The notes under the pieces were generated by a model. The model did not search any database. It was given only the letters and a program-made list of their open reading frames with translations, and had not been told where the DNA came from. The position numbers were made by a program, and so were the translations under genes. DNA of 64,000 bases, taken from positions 300,046 to 364,045 of the forward strand of contig NPFB01000021.1 in the NCBI GenBank assembly GCA_014084085.1, given 5' to 3'. Shown one piece after another: positions 38,166 to 47,582 of this stretch. Origin of the DNA: Hondaea fermentalgiana. Taxonomy: Eukaryota; Sar; Bigyra; Thraustochytrida; Thraustochytriidae. Each line of letters begins with the position of its first letter. The stretch's first letter is position 1.

Positions 38166-38683
38166 ATGGACCTCGAGCTCTCGCAGGACGACGTCTTTGA
38201 GACGCCACGCCTCGAAGAGGTACGTCGAGGTGGGCCCGAATGTCTGCCGCCGTCCCTGCAGAGAAGTCGCGCGGCTCGACGGAGAAAGGGATGAGCAACG
38301 CGAGCGATGGCGCCGGCGACGTTGAGGTCGACGAGGAGGAGAAGGAGGAGGAGTGACGGGAGCTAGAAAAAACTGACTCGACTTGGGCGCAGGACGTGGT
38401 GCTCGCGCTTCTTCGCAACAAACTCGGCGAGGACGTACGTATCAAACAGCACACGCTCAAATTGGTGACAGAATATTTGCGTCTTGTGATGCAGGAGACC
38501 ATCGACCGCAGCATTGCGGCTGCGCGCGAGGAACAAGGCGAGAATAGAAACGGGCTCGGGAGCGATGCGGACAATAGCGTTACTCGGAATGTGTACGCGC
38601 TGACAGGTTTGGCGAGTGGCCAAATCCAAGTGGAGCCGACCCACGTTTCGCAGATTGTGCAGCAGCTCTTGCTCGATGTGTAG
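38166..38683 (+). CDS. CENPX: CENP-X / MHF2 histone-fold protein (two exons)
   Basis: CDS join(38166..38219, 38393..38683), 114 residues. The 173-bp intron is phase 0, donor GTACGT and acceptor GGCGCAG. Exon 1 gives an acidic leader (MDLELSQDDVFETPRLEE). Exon 2 encodes the histone fold: VVLALLRNKLGEDVRIK, then HTLKLVTEYLRLVMQETIDR, then VEPTHVSQIVQQLLLDV, where the terminal QLLLDx is a hallmark of CENP-X. A roughly 25-residue Gly/Asn insertion lies between helices 2 and 3. Family role: with CENP-S it forms the MHF heterotetramer that binds branched DNA with FANCM and joins the kinetochore CENP-T-W-S-X complex. The partner CENP-S is not in this window. Confidence 0.88.
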
Positions 38684-38768
38684 GCAAAAGTCATCTTCCT
38701 ATCTCTTCATGTACAAGTAAATCTTCACGCCAAGTCAAGCCCCCGGCCAAGCCCCCAGCCAAGTAAAG

Positions 38769-39034
38769 CCAATGCAGTCATTTTCGATCTGTGTGGTATT
38801 ACTCTCCCTTGTTGCTCTTGATTGTCATTGGTGGTTAGACTCTTCGAAGCATTCATTTGGCCAAGATAATCCCGGCCCGAAGCTAACAACATTCTTAGCG
38901 CCAATGCAGTCAACTCGATCTGTGTGGTATAAAATACTCTTTCTCGTTGCTCTTGATTGTCATTGGTGGTTAGGATCTTCCAAGCATTCATTTGGCCAAG
39001 TAATCTCCGCCCCAAGCTAACAACTTTATTAGCG
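38769..39034. repeat. 132-bp tandem duplication
   Basis: Two head-to-tail copies (38769-38900 and 38901-39034) about 85-90% alike by eye, sharing GATCTGTGTGGTAT, TGCTCTTGATTGTCATTGG and AAGCATTCATTTGGCCAAG. They lie just past the CENP-X stop. Confidence 0.85.
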
Positions 39035-39624
39035 CAAATTAATCCAAGCTCTTCCCCTTTCTCCCTTGCGACCTCGCGCGTCTCCGCTCTCTCGCTCGCG
39101 CCGTCCCCGGCGCGCAGACCAATGAAAGGAATGGAAGCGGCCGCGCTGCCCTGCCCTGTCCTGCACTGCACTGCACTCCCCGCCCATTTGGCCGACTTGC
39201 GCGGGCGCGGGCGCAAGTGCCCTGAAGCGGAGGCGCAAGTGCGGCGCGGCCATATCCCACTTGGCGCGGCGCGCTATAGCCCAGTTGCGAAAATTTCCCT
39301 CTTTTTCCCGGCGGCTTCGCAGCCCCTGTTTGAACTTGGCCCCTCGATTCGCCACTAGGATCGATTTGAATTTGAATGCGGTTTGAGTGGGTTTGAATCC
39401 TCGCTCACCGAGCCAGGGATTTGAAGCGCGATGGATCGATCGACCGATCGATCAGGCCCGGCAGAGCGAAGACGCCGAGGCCGCGCCCGCGCCGCGCCGC
39501 GCCGCGCCGCGCCGCGCTCGGTCGCTCGGTCGCTCGGACTCGCCGGGCCTCGCGCGCGCGAGGCCGCGGTCGCCGTGGGTTGGCGCTTTGAAATCTCCAA
39601 GGCCACGCCGAGGAATAAGAGCAG

Positions 39625-39661
39625 AGGAAGGAAGGAAGGAAGGAAGGAAGGAAGGAAGGAA
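39625..39661. repeat. (AAGG)n microsatellite
   Basis: Nine uninterrupted AAGG units. Confidence 0.95.
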
Positions 39662-39754
39662 GCAGCCAGCAAGCACGGATGCAAGAGGCTCCTTCGGCCT
39701 CGCCTGAACACCACTTTCGCCGGCCGGCAGGTAGGCCGCGCTTGCTCACTCACC

Positions 39755-39833
39755 CGCTCGCTCGCTCGCTCGCTCGCTCGCCTGCCTGTCTGCCTGCCTG
39801 CCTGCCTGCCTGTCTGTCTGTCTGTCTGGCTGG
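39755..39833. repeat. Compound (GCTC)n-(CCTG)n-(TCTG)n microsatellite
   Basis: Three different tetranucleotide tracts run directly into each other across about 79 bp. Confidence 0.95.
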
Positions 39834-40030
39834 CGTCGAGCGTATGCGGGCCCTGCCGTGCTTCCAGTTCGGAGTCTGGGGCTTCGCGCCGCGGCTTCGT
39901 AAGGGCCGGCTGGCCGGCGCTCGATCTTCTTGGTCTTTTCGCTTTTGCTTTTCTGCCAGCAGCAGCAGCAGCAGCAGCACCTCGCCTGCTAGCTTGCGCC
40001 AGCTTTCCGCTGCTTGCGTTCTTGGTTGCA

Positions 40031-40056
40031 CTTGCTTGCTTGCTTGCTTGCTTGCT
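40031..40056. repeat. (CTTG)n microsatellite
   Basis: Six CTTG units, the reverse complement of the CAAG unit seen near the NOLC1-like gene. Confidence 0.9.
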
Positions 40057-40789
40057 CGCCTGCTTCGTTCGCCCTTGCTGCCTGCCTCGCGCCGTGCGAC
40101 CCTTGCGCGCCGCCAGAGACAGCCTGCTCCCTCTCCCGCCACAGCGCTGCAGCTGCCCTCCCCGCAGCTCCACAGCAGCGGCGGTGGCGGAGGTGGGGGA
40201 GAGAGATCAACCTTCGGCGCGGCGCGGCGCGGCGCCAGCCAGGACTCGCGGCGGCAGGTGGACGTTTGGGGCCTTGCGGAGATGGATTAGACTTGAGTTC
40301 ATGCGGTGCGGAGTGCGACGGTTTTGGATGGTTTATTTGATGGATTCTTTGTGGATACATGGATGGAGTGGGTGTGCAGCGCAATAATGCAGGCACGAAA
40401 AAGGCACCCTCAGCTCGGCTCAGCTCAACATAGCTCAACTCATTGTCAGCTCGACTCGACCACGGCCGACGCAACCCGGCGCATGGACAGTGGAGGGTTT
40501 CCCTGCGCTGCACTGCGCTGCGCTGCACTGCGCTGCACTGCACTGCAGGGTGGCCAGACTGGACTGTGTAGCGAGCGACGAACTGGACTCTGGACGCGAT
40601 CGAGAAGACGCGAATTCACGCTCAAATCCTGGCTAGAAAAAGCAGGCAGAGGTGCCATTTTTATTATGATTTTTTTTTTCCGTTGGATGCACGCGTCGTG
40701 GTGGTATCGGCTTACTGTCGTCGCTTGTAAAAAAAAAAAACAATCAGAGTGGCCGCGGGCGAATGAGTCCAGCCAGGGTTTCAACAAAA

Positions 40790-40816
40790 CAGCCAGCCAG
40801 CCAGCCAGCCAGCCAG
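40790..40816. repeat. (CCAG)n microsatellite
   Basis: About seven CCAG units; a shorter tract of the same unit lies near 41460-41478. Confidence 0.9.
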
Positions 40817-43024
40817 AAAAATTGCCCGCCAGCAAACTCGCCAGGCTCCCGCCAAGCTCGCGCGCGCAGCATCGCTTCCGGTCTGTGGAGGGAATGCTCT
40901 GCGCTGCGCTGGACTGCTTCGCACGACAACCTGCCGCAGTTCTTCGCAAGTTTCGCCAAGGCCAGGCCCTCCACACCCCGCAAGTCTCCACAAGTACATT
41001 TCCCTGCGGTAAACTCAGCTTGCCTTCCGCTGTGGCCGAAGCATCCAGCATTTTATAACAAGCTACAGCAAAGCAGCCAGCTTTTAACTTTGATTTTACC
41101 GACCACACAGTGCCCGTCTCTGCGGGAACGGAAACTCTGTGATCGACGCTCTGCCAGCCGCGCTTGAGACTCGCTGCCGTTGGGAGGTAGATGCGTTGCA
41201 AACGCGGTGCGGCCGAGAGCGACAGCGACGCGTGCAAGCCAAGCGGGGAGACGAGAGCGGCGCAGACGCCGGCGCTGCGTGCGCACCCACCACACGACGC
41301 ACAGGAGCTCTTACGGCCGCGAGAGGGCGTTGAAGAAGTTGCGCTCCTGGCACAGTCCTGCACAACAGGCTCACGCGCTCGTTCAACCATTCATACCTTC
41401 GCTCATCCCATCTATTCTTCGAGGCCGGCAGCGGCAGCGGCGAGGCGACTGGACGACTAACCAGCCAGCCAGCCAGCTAGCAAGAGCACGGACGAGACCC
41501 CACAAGAGAGACCATCGCACCGCCGTCCGCAGACTTCGCAAGAGCTTCAGGCGCCAGGCTAGCACGAGTCGAGGGGGCAAGAACAAGCACGGTGGGTCCA
41601 CCGTGTCGACGGCGTGCAGCGGGCCTGGGAAGTGGACTCGATCGCGCACGCACGCTCGCACGCACAGACGGTCGGCAGCGGCTGCGGCCTGCAGACACAG
41701 CACAGGGATGTGAGAGGGCAGGTCTATACTGCTGGACGCGTACGCACGCAATGCAGCCAGCTTTGCAGCGACTTTCGTGCCTGCTCCATTGAGCTGTGAG
41801 GTCGTGGAGGAAGCAGTCTAGCTTTCGAGAGGGAGCCATTTGCCACGAGACTTTCAACGCCTTCTCGTCCCACCTTTCTAGGCCTGAATTGTGACCAAAA
41901 TTATCCGAAAGGCGCAAGTCAACTAGCAGTAGGCCTATCTTCTCTGTAGAGTTTGGAGGTCCTGTGTGAGGCCTAGCCTCGCTCCGCCTGGCAGAGAGGC
42001 ATTCTGGGTCAGGAGGCGCTTAGCTGTCCAGGCGAGAATGAGCAATTGGTGTGCGGAAGGCGAAAAGGAAACGTATGGCGACAAGGCTCGCGCTGCTTAC
42101 GCTCTGATGCACAGAGCGCATTCGTGTCGTTCTCGCGCCGGACGCGCGAAATTCAGTCTGGACTGGGGAGGAGGATGACTGACGATTAATTATTATCCAC
42201 TGGCTGGACGACTGACTGATGGACTGCCAGAGCGAGTCGAGGAAAAAGTCGACCGGCACGATGAGTTCAAATCCAGCTGCAGACTGTCAGCGCGCAAATC
42301 GTGGATCTCGTTCTCACTGACTGAAGGCCGGCCTTTACTGACAGGTAGACGGCTCTACGGTCCAATTTCTCAGGTCGGCAAACAACTTGAATCGTTTTGC
42401 AGAGAAGAGGGAAAATGGAGCGCGCTGATCATCTAAGTGACAATCATCAACATTCTTCTTGCCTTCTGGATGAGTCAGAGCAATTCTCAATTGCGCAAGA
42501 AGTAGGCGTGGCGATTCTCGCGCGCGTACAAATGTGGAGCGGTTTTTTATCGTTCGAGAACTCGTTGTTGCAATCTTGCTTGCATGGAGTGGATTGCGGA
42601 GCGACTCTTGGCTGACTTCAAGGTTTTGAAACGCAATGAATCATGGCGGAGCTTGAATCATTCGCGCGCAGGTGGAACGTAGAGGCCTGGAGCTGGACAG
42701 TTTGTAGACCTATCAACTCAGCGTTTTTGACTGTCGCGAGGACGAACAATATCTTGAAGATCCTTGGAGATCCCTCACCATCAAACAAGTCTTGCTTTAC
42801 GAAGCAAAATTGTGGGAAAGCCTCCCTGTCATGTAACAACAATGCAGGGACGCAAGGGTGTCTTGAGCTATGATTGCAAGGGTGAGAGCGCTCTCACCAT
42901 TTGCAACAACGAGCTGTCCATGTTGCTACAATATAGCAGCTCTCACTGTAATGAAAAGCTGGCGTTGTGAGAATCCTATAGCAAAGAAGCAGGGTAATTG
43001 AAGAAACGATAGAGAGTGAGTGGC

Positions 43025-43330
43025 GATGCAGAGTAAGTCTCTTGTGTGCTTGGTGCCTCGTTGATCCGGCGCTTCTAGATTGTCCAGTAACCTACTTTAG
43101 CCTCAAACCATTTGAAGAATCGATAGAAGAGTGGGTGGTGATGCAGAGAAGGTCTCTTCTGTGCTTGCCGCTCTTTGATTCGGCGCTTCCAAATTACTCA
43201 GCAACCTACTTAGCCTCAAACCATTTAAAGAATCGATAGAAGAGTGGGTGGTGATGCAGAGAAGGTCTCTTCTATGCTTGCCGCTCTTTGATCCGGCGCT
43301 TCTAAATTACTCAGCAATTTGCTCAGCAGG
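43025..43330. repeat. 113-115-bp tandem repeat, about 2.7 copies
   Basis: Units begin at 43025, 43140 and 43253 with GATGCAGAG. They share GATCCGGCGCTTCTA-type, CTCAAACCATTT and GAATCGATAGAAGAGTGGGT blocks. Copies 2 and 3 are almost identical; copy 1 is more diverged. The third copy fades out after about 43320. Surrounded by non-coding sequence. Confidence 0.9.
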
Positions 43331-44086
43331 GATGAACATTGCAAGAGGCTTATTTTGATGACACGATTTTCGTGGAGGGAAGGGGAGGAGGTTACTTGAA
43401 TGACATGCCTTTTTAAGGAGGCGGGGGTTGATTGACGCGTCTCTTCTTGCGGATTTGACCTGGGCTCTTTTGCTTTGTTTCTCATGGCCGAGTTGGGGTC
43501 CAAGGCTTCGTGATGCGCAACGACTCAACTCGCCTCTTCAGTAGATGCTCTTATCCACGGTCAGGCCCACCGTGGCATATCATCACGACGAGATCGAGTG
43601 TGCGAATGGCTTATCTACCTTAGCGAATGCTGATTTAGTGTGATCATCGCCTATGCAGAAAATTTCATGGTTGCTCCTGGTTTTCTTGTCACTGCGCTTG
43701 AGCATGACGAAATGTCTTGCCGTTGCCGCCTCCAGTTTCGCCGCTTTGTCGCTCGGTGGTTCTGTTGCTTGTTTGCTTGCCAACTTGCTTGCGCTGCCTG
43801 TTTGCTCCGCTGGCTGGAATAGGAGTAGGCTTTCTTCAATTTGCAAGCATGGATGATCGCCATGTGGTGAAGTATGCTTTTATGCTCTGCTTCAACTTTG
43901 CCTGGGTCGGCTTGTAGTGCTGGTTGGGTCTTCAAGCTGCGATCATCGGCGATCCCTTTTGTCTTGTTCTCGAGTGTGCTCTGCTTCGACTTTAGCTTTA
44001 GCTGTCGCGCAAAAGGCCGGCAGCGCAGCGTCCGAACAAAGCCATAGAGGCTGCGTGCCGAGAATCGAAAGCAGTGGCGATCGAAG
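43331..44086. other. Region upstream of SCO1, no gene seen
   Basis: 756 bp following the 113-bp repeat. Short frames occur on both strands without a recognisable product. It presumably includes the SCO1 promoter. Confidence 0.5.
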
Positions 44087-44881
44087 ATGCTGGGCGTGCG
44101 AGCGATTGCGCGCGCGGGCCTGCGGTCCGCGCCTGCGCCCGCGCATCGAGTGCTTGGGATTCGGCGCTTGGCCGCGTCGGCGGGCCCAGGTGAGAGTGGA
44201 CAAAGCGATCGGATGGGTCGTGGTCGCGGGCCGATCTCGTGGGCGAGCTTCGCGCTCATGGCCACCGTCGGCGCAGGCCTCGTGGCGTACTACGTCAAGG
44301 AAAAGGAGGCAAAAATTGAGCGTGTAAAGGCCAAGAACCAGCGCGTCATTGGCAAACCGCTTCTCGGTGGGCCGTGGACGCTCGTTGACCACACGGGCCG
44401 GCCTGTCACGGACGCCTCTCTCAAAGAAGGAGGTCACACCCATGCCCTACTTTACTTTGGCTTTACATACTGCCCTGATATTTGCCCGGCAGAGCTCATC
44501 AAGATTACAGAGATTGTCGAAAAGCTCGACGCAGACCCAGAGATTGGTCCTCGCGTCGTGCCTGTCTTCATTTCCGTTGATCCCAAGCGCGATGGCGTCG
44601 ATCAGGTCGCACACTACATCAAGGACTTTCACCCACGCATGATCGGCCTCACCGGTACGCCAGGCCAGGTTCAGCGTGCTTGCAAGGCCTTTCGCGTGTA
44701 CCACTCTATTGCCGACCAAGACGAAGAGAATGAAGACGACTACCTCGTTGACCACAGCATCGTTAGCTATCTCATTGGGCCTGATGGCAAGTTCCTCGAC
44801 TTTTACACGCAGCTGACCGAAGCTGATGAGGCTGTCGAGCGTATCAAGAATCAGATCCTTGCGCCACCGGAAGAAGAGTAA
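44087..44881 (+). CDS. SCO1: SCO1/SCO2 cytochrome c oxidase copper chaperone
   Basis: 264 residues. An Arg/Ala-rich N-terminus (MLGVRAIARAGLRSAPAPAH) reads as a mitochondrial presequence. One transmembrane helix (about 50-70, ISWASFALMATVGAGLVAYY) anchors a thioredoxin-fold domain in the intermembrane space. Copper ligands are all present: the CxxxC motif C129-C133 in FTYCPDICPAE and H223 in DYLVDHSIV. FISVDPKRD and HPRMIGLTGT are further family blocks. It delivers copper to the CuA site of Cox2. Length is normal for the family. Start chosen at the first ATG giving the presequence. Confidence 0.96.
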   Translation: MLGVRAIARAGLRSAPAPAHRVLGIRRLAASAGPGESGQSDRMGRGRGPISWASFALMATVGAGLVAYYVKEKEAKIERVKAKNQRVIGKPLLGGPWTLVDHTGRPVTDASLKEGGHTHALLYFGFTYCPDICPAELIKITEIVEKLDADPEIGPRVVPVFISVDPKRDGVDQVAHYIKDFHPRMIGLTGTPGQVQRACKAFRVYHSIADQDEENEDDYLVDHSIVSYLIGPDGKFLDFYTQLTEADEAVERIKNQILAPPEEE

Positions 44882-45165
44882 CGATTATGAATTTGATTTG
44901 CAAAGAGAAATTACGGAGGAAGGAAACGAGGGAAGGCAGGTTGCTTGGATGGTGATAACCACTTGTATCCCCAGGGTCTCTTGCTGCCCCATCACGATCA
45001 CTTGATGTTGAGCCATTACTACAAATACTAATTTACCAGCCCTGTTACGCACGTCAGGTCAGACTCGCGCAAGCTTTGAAGAGAATTTTTGTCTTCGCAA
45101 AGACACACACACCAGGGAAGGGATAACAGAACAGTATTAAGACTATTGATCACGGTACTTAATTC
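44882..45165. other. SCO1 3' flank, no gene seen
   Basis: 284 bp, A+T-richer than the coding region, leading into the 48-bp repeat. Confidence 0.5.
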
Positions 45166-45361
45166 TTGCTTGTACCTTGATTGATAACAAGGCCATTTGC
45201 CAACGTATTTTGATTCTTTGCTTGTACCTTGATATCAAGGCCATTTGCCACGGTATACTGGTCATGTGCATGTACCATGGTATCAATACCATTAACCGCA
45301 ATACACTGATCTTTTGCCTGTACCGTGATATCAAGGCCATTTGCCACGGTATACTGATCCT
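45166..45361. repeat. 48-bp tandem repeat, four copies
   Basis: Units start at 45166, 45218, 45266 and 45314; the first is 52 bp and the others 48 bp, and a partial fifth starts at 45362. Each carries TTGCTTGTACC, GATATCAAGGCCATTTGCCA and CGGTATACTG-type blocks. On the minus strand the unit is an open 16-residue repeat (for example VQAKDQYTVANGLDIT). No initiator outside the neighbouring tRNA supports translation. It lies about 90 bp before the first tRNA gene. Confidence 0.88.
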
Positions 45362-45452
45362 TTGCTTGTATTTTGAAAGTGTCTGTCGCCAAAGCTAAGT
45401 CACCCACCAAATATCTTATATAAGCGTCGTGATGAGACTCGGAGGCAAGAAG

Positions 45453-45557
45453 CTCGAGATAGCTCAGTTGGTAGAGCGTTGGATTGTAGCGTTTAACTAG
45501 AAGCAATTCTGGTTGTCTGATTTCCACTGGTCTTCGGTTCGACTCCGGATCTCGAGA
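45453..45557 (+). tRNA. tRNA-Tyr (GUA), intron-containing, copy 1
   Basis: 105 bp. The acceptor stem CTCGAGA pairs with TCTCGAG, discriminator A. D-arm is GCTC-AGTTGGTA-GAGC; anticodon loop TTGTAG gives GUA. T-arm is TTCGG-TTCGACT-CCGGA. The mature part is 73 nt, so the intron after G37 is 32 nt, at the canonical eukaryotic tRNA-Tyr position. The intron can fold through AACTAGA pairing with TCTGGTT. The anticodon stem has four firm pairs (T27/C43 mismatch). A-box TAGCTCAGTTGG and B-box GGTTCGACTCC are internal promoters. Confidence 0.95.
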
Positions 45558-45562
45558 CTTTC

Positions 45563-45568
45563 TTTTTT
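45563..45568 (+). terminator. Pol III T-run terminator after tRNA-Tyr copy 1
   Basis: T6 begins 6 bp after the tRNA 3' end; a second T9 lies at 45580-45588 as back-up. Confidence 0.8.
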
Positions 45569-45646
45569 CCCTTCGTACATTTTTTTTTCCCCCGCTCCGT
45601 GCGATCGCTCAGTCAGTTGCTCTCTTGCCATTCGGAGACGCACGAC

Positions 45647-45751
45647 CTCGAGATAGCTCAGTTGGTAGAGCGTTGGATTGTAGCGTTTAGCTAGGATTTA
45701 TTCTAGCTGTCTGATTTCCACTGGTCTTCGGTTCGACTCCGGATCTCGAGA
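45647..45751 (+). tRNA. tRNA-Tyr (GUA), intron-containing, copy 2
   Basis: 105 bp, with exon sequence identical to copy 1. The 32-nt intron differs and contains a perfect AGCTAG/CTAGCT inverted repeat, the same hairpin position as in the other copies. Confidence 0.95.
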
Positions 45752-45757
45752 GCTTGG

Positions 45758-45767
45758 TTTTTTTTTT
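45758..45767 (+). terminator. Pol III T-run terminator after tRNA-Tyr copy 2
   Basis: T10 starting 7 bp after the tRNA 3' end. Confidence 0.85.
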
Positions 45768-45837
45768 CTATTGTCTTTTCCACAACTCCACGTCTCAAGT
45801 TAGTACAAGTTTAGGCTTTCCAAGTTTTCAGCCCAAA

Positions 45838-45944
45838 CTCGAGATAGCTCAGTTGGTAGAGCGTTGGATTGTAGCGTTGAGCCGAGAGAGAGATTTCGGC
45901 TGTCTGATTTCCACTGGTCTTCGGTTCGACTCCGGATCTCGAGA
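45838..45944 (+). tRNA. tRNA-Tyr (GUA), intron-containing, copy 3
   Basis: 107 bp, with exons identical to copies 1 and 2. The intron is 34 nt and the most diverged, with an AGCCGA/TCGGCT stem around a GA-rich loop. Confidence 0.95.
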
Positions 45945-45957
45945 TCGTAGTCAATCC

Positions 45958-45969
45958 TTTTTTTTTTTT
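45958..45969 (+). terminator. Pol III T-run terminator after tRNA-Tyr copy 3
   Basis: T12 beginning 14 bp after the tRNA, followed by one C and a T11 tract. Confidence 0.8.
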
Positions 45970-45981
45970 CTTTTTTTTTTT

Positions 45982-46965
45982 CTGCTACATTTGCTGCGGC
46001 GTACTCTTCCCGAAGATGCGATGGCGGACAGATGAAATCTAACAGCATTGCCGGAAGCGACCACGGCAAGTGCAGGTGAAAATTTTGATCATCTCGCAGA
46101 GAGCTATTTGAAGCAAGGCCTAAGAAGAGATAAACCTTCGTGTATCATATGTTCGGGCGCGAATAAGGATTGCAGGCGCCAAAATTTGTTCCACATTACA
46201 TGGTTCGAAGTCAAATCGACGTGACATGTAATACATGGCATAATGAGGAGTGACACGCAAGTGCTGACATCCTGACGACTATCTCTTCTTCATGAATCCC
46301 AGAATGAATTCTCATCCAAGAGAGGAATAACGTGCCTATACTCCTTTTCTCTAATGGATTCCTCGGAGTCAGAGGGACTTAAGTGAGAAGATTTTCGCAA
46401 AAACAAAAGCCCTTTCATAAAAATCAGGAGACCGTAAACGAAGCATCAGCATCAGCAACAACAAAATGGCAGGCCACTTCATCAAATATGCTCTCGAGTA
46501 CTGCCAATGACAGCGGACATTCGTTTTTAGCGATAGAGTCAGTAGCTGCTCCAAAGGCCACAACATGCCAGCGAAAACGTTGTCTTGCATGCGGCGCTGG
46601 AAGCTGCTGCTAATGAGAAGACGACGAGGGCGACTGGGAGAACCATTTTTTTGTACGGGTACGAGAAGGAAGGAGAACAGTGCGAACCGATGAAAGGAAT
46701 TCCATGCACGACGCGAAGCAAGAGGATTGGGCGCACGGTATTTATTGTGCGAGTGACTTTGTTTCGACTCTCCAACCCCATTGAGATCGCTCTCATCAAT
46801 GCTCAGCGCCGCTACAGATACACTTGTTTTGGCTCTCGCAGACAATACGTGATAAATCCGTGGATATGGCAGCTGGAGTCTACCCCGAGTCTATCCCGAG
46901 ATTTACCATCTCGGGTTCGTCACTGTTCGTGCAAGCGCGCAAAGACTTTGGCATCAGAGGCAGGG
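45982..46965. other. Region between tRNA-Tyr copies 3 and 4, no gene seen
   Basis: About 1 kb of average composition. A frame at 46585 onward runs into the inverted tRNA copy and has no recognisable product, so it is not called. Confidence 0.5.
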
Positions 46966-46987
46966 AAAAAAAAAAAAAAAAAAAAAA
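46966..46987 (-). terminator. Pol III T-run terminator after tRNA-Tyr copy 4
   Basis: A 22-base T run on the minus strand, 6 bp beyond the 3' end of the tRNA. Confidence 0.85.
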
Positions 46988-46992
46988 GAAGC

Positions 46993-47097
46993 TCTCGAGA
47001 TCCGGAGTCGAACCGAAGACCAGTGGAAATCAGACAGCCAGAATCGCTTCTAGCTACACGCTACAATCCAACGCTCTACCAACTGAGCTATCTCGAG
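46993..47097 (-). tRNA. tRNA-Tyr (GUA), intron-containing, copy 4 (inverted)
   Basis: 105 bp on the minus strand, with the same exons as copies 1-3. The 32-nt intron has an AGCTAGA/TCTGGCT stem (with a G-U pair), most like copy 1. It lies about 1 kb from copy 3 and in opposite orientation. Confidence 0.95.
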
Positions 47098-47582
47098 CTT
47101 CGCTCAATGAGTTGCGGGTGGAGGCGGCATGGAAACTTATAAAACAGCTCTCATTCCCTTGTGCTGGAATCTGCTTCAAATGGTAGTGAAGATGCAGTGG
47201 CGGCTGGAAATCCAGCGCGGCGACACGAATCGCAGTTGCACGCCAAAAGTTCCCGGCGAGAGGGCGTTGGCAAGGCAATGCGACGGCGCAGACGCTCGAT
47301 TGAGCGTCCCCTGTATAGATGCTCTTTCCTTCCCGCGAGAGCGCAGGCCCCAAACCCGCAAATTATTGCAAATAAAAGGAAAACTGGACTCGGACCGACA
47401 AGAAGGAGCCCTGGCACGCGCGTGTGCACACACATACACACACTCATCAAGAGTCCCGGCCACTCAAAGCAGCAAAGCCCGAGAGTACTGCAAGCGCGTG
47501 CGAGGCTAGCGTCAAGAGTCGAGCAGACGCAGAGCAGGAGCAGAGCAGAAGCGGCTACGTGCACGACCTCGGGCGTAGCACA
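47098..47582. other. Upstream region of the ligand-gated channel gene
   Basis: 485 bp with an ACACACATACACACACTC dinucleotide-type tract near 47427-47445. The channel frame is open upstream of 47583, but that part is CA-repeat-derived and has no family match, so it is treated as 5' UTR. Confidence 0.5.

Larger units (their letters stand above)
39035..43024. other. 4-kb gene-free low-complexity region
   Basis: Very G+C-rich to about 41700, then nearer to average. Packed with microsatellites (listed separately) and CTGCACTGCGCTG-type runs near 40500-40550. Open frames of 100-300 codons exist on both strands but translate only simple repeats. I see no gene. Confidence 0.55.

Noticed and set aside
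39355..40387. Frames of 270-318 codons on both strands
   Set aside because: They translate microsatellites (Ser/Leu/Ala/Cys runs), overlap each other and have no family match.
45159..45527. Minus-strand ORF including the 48-bp repeat
   Set aside because: Its initiator lies inside the tRNA-Tyr gene, so translation as annotated is unlikely; the repeat itself is reported as a finding.
46585..47142. 185-codon plus-strand frame
   Set aside because: It runs straight through the inverted tRNA-Tyr copy and lacks any recognisable domain.
47424..47582. N-terminal extension of the ligand-gated channel
   Set aside because: It starts in an ACAC repeat and lacks signal-peptide features; the family match begins after the 47583 ATG.
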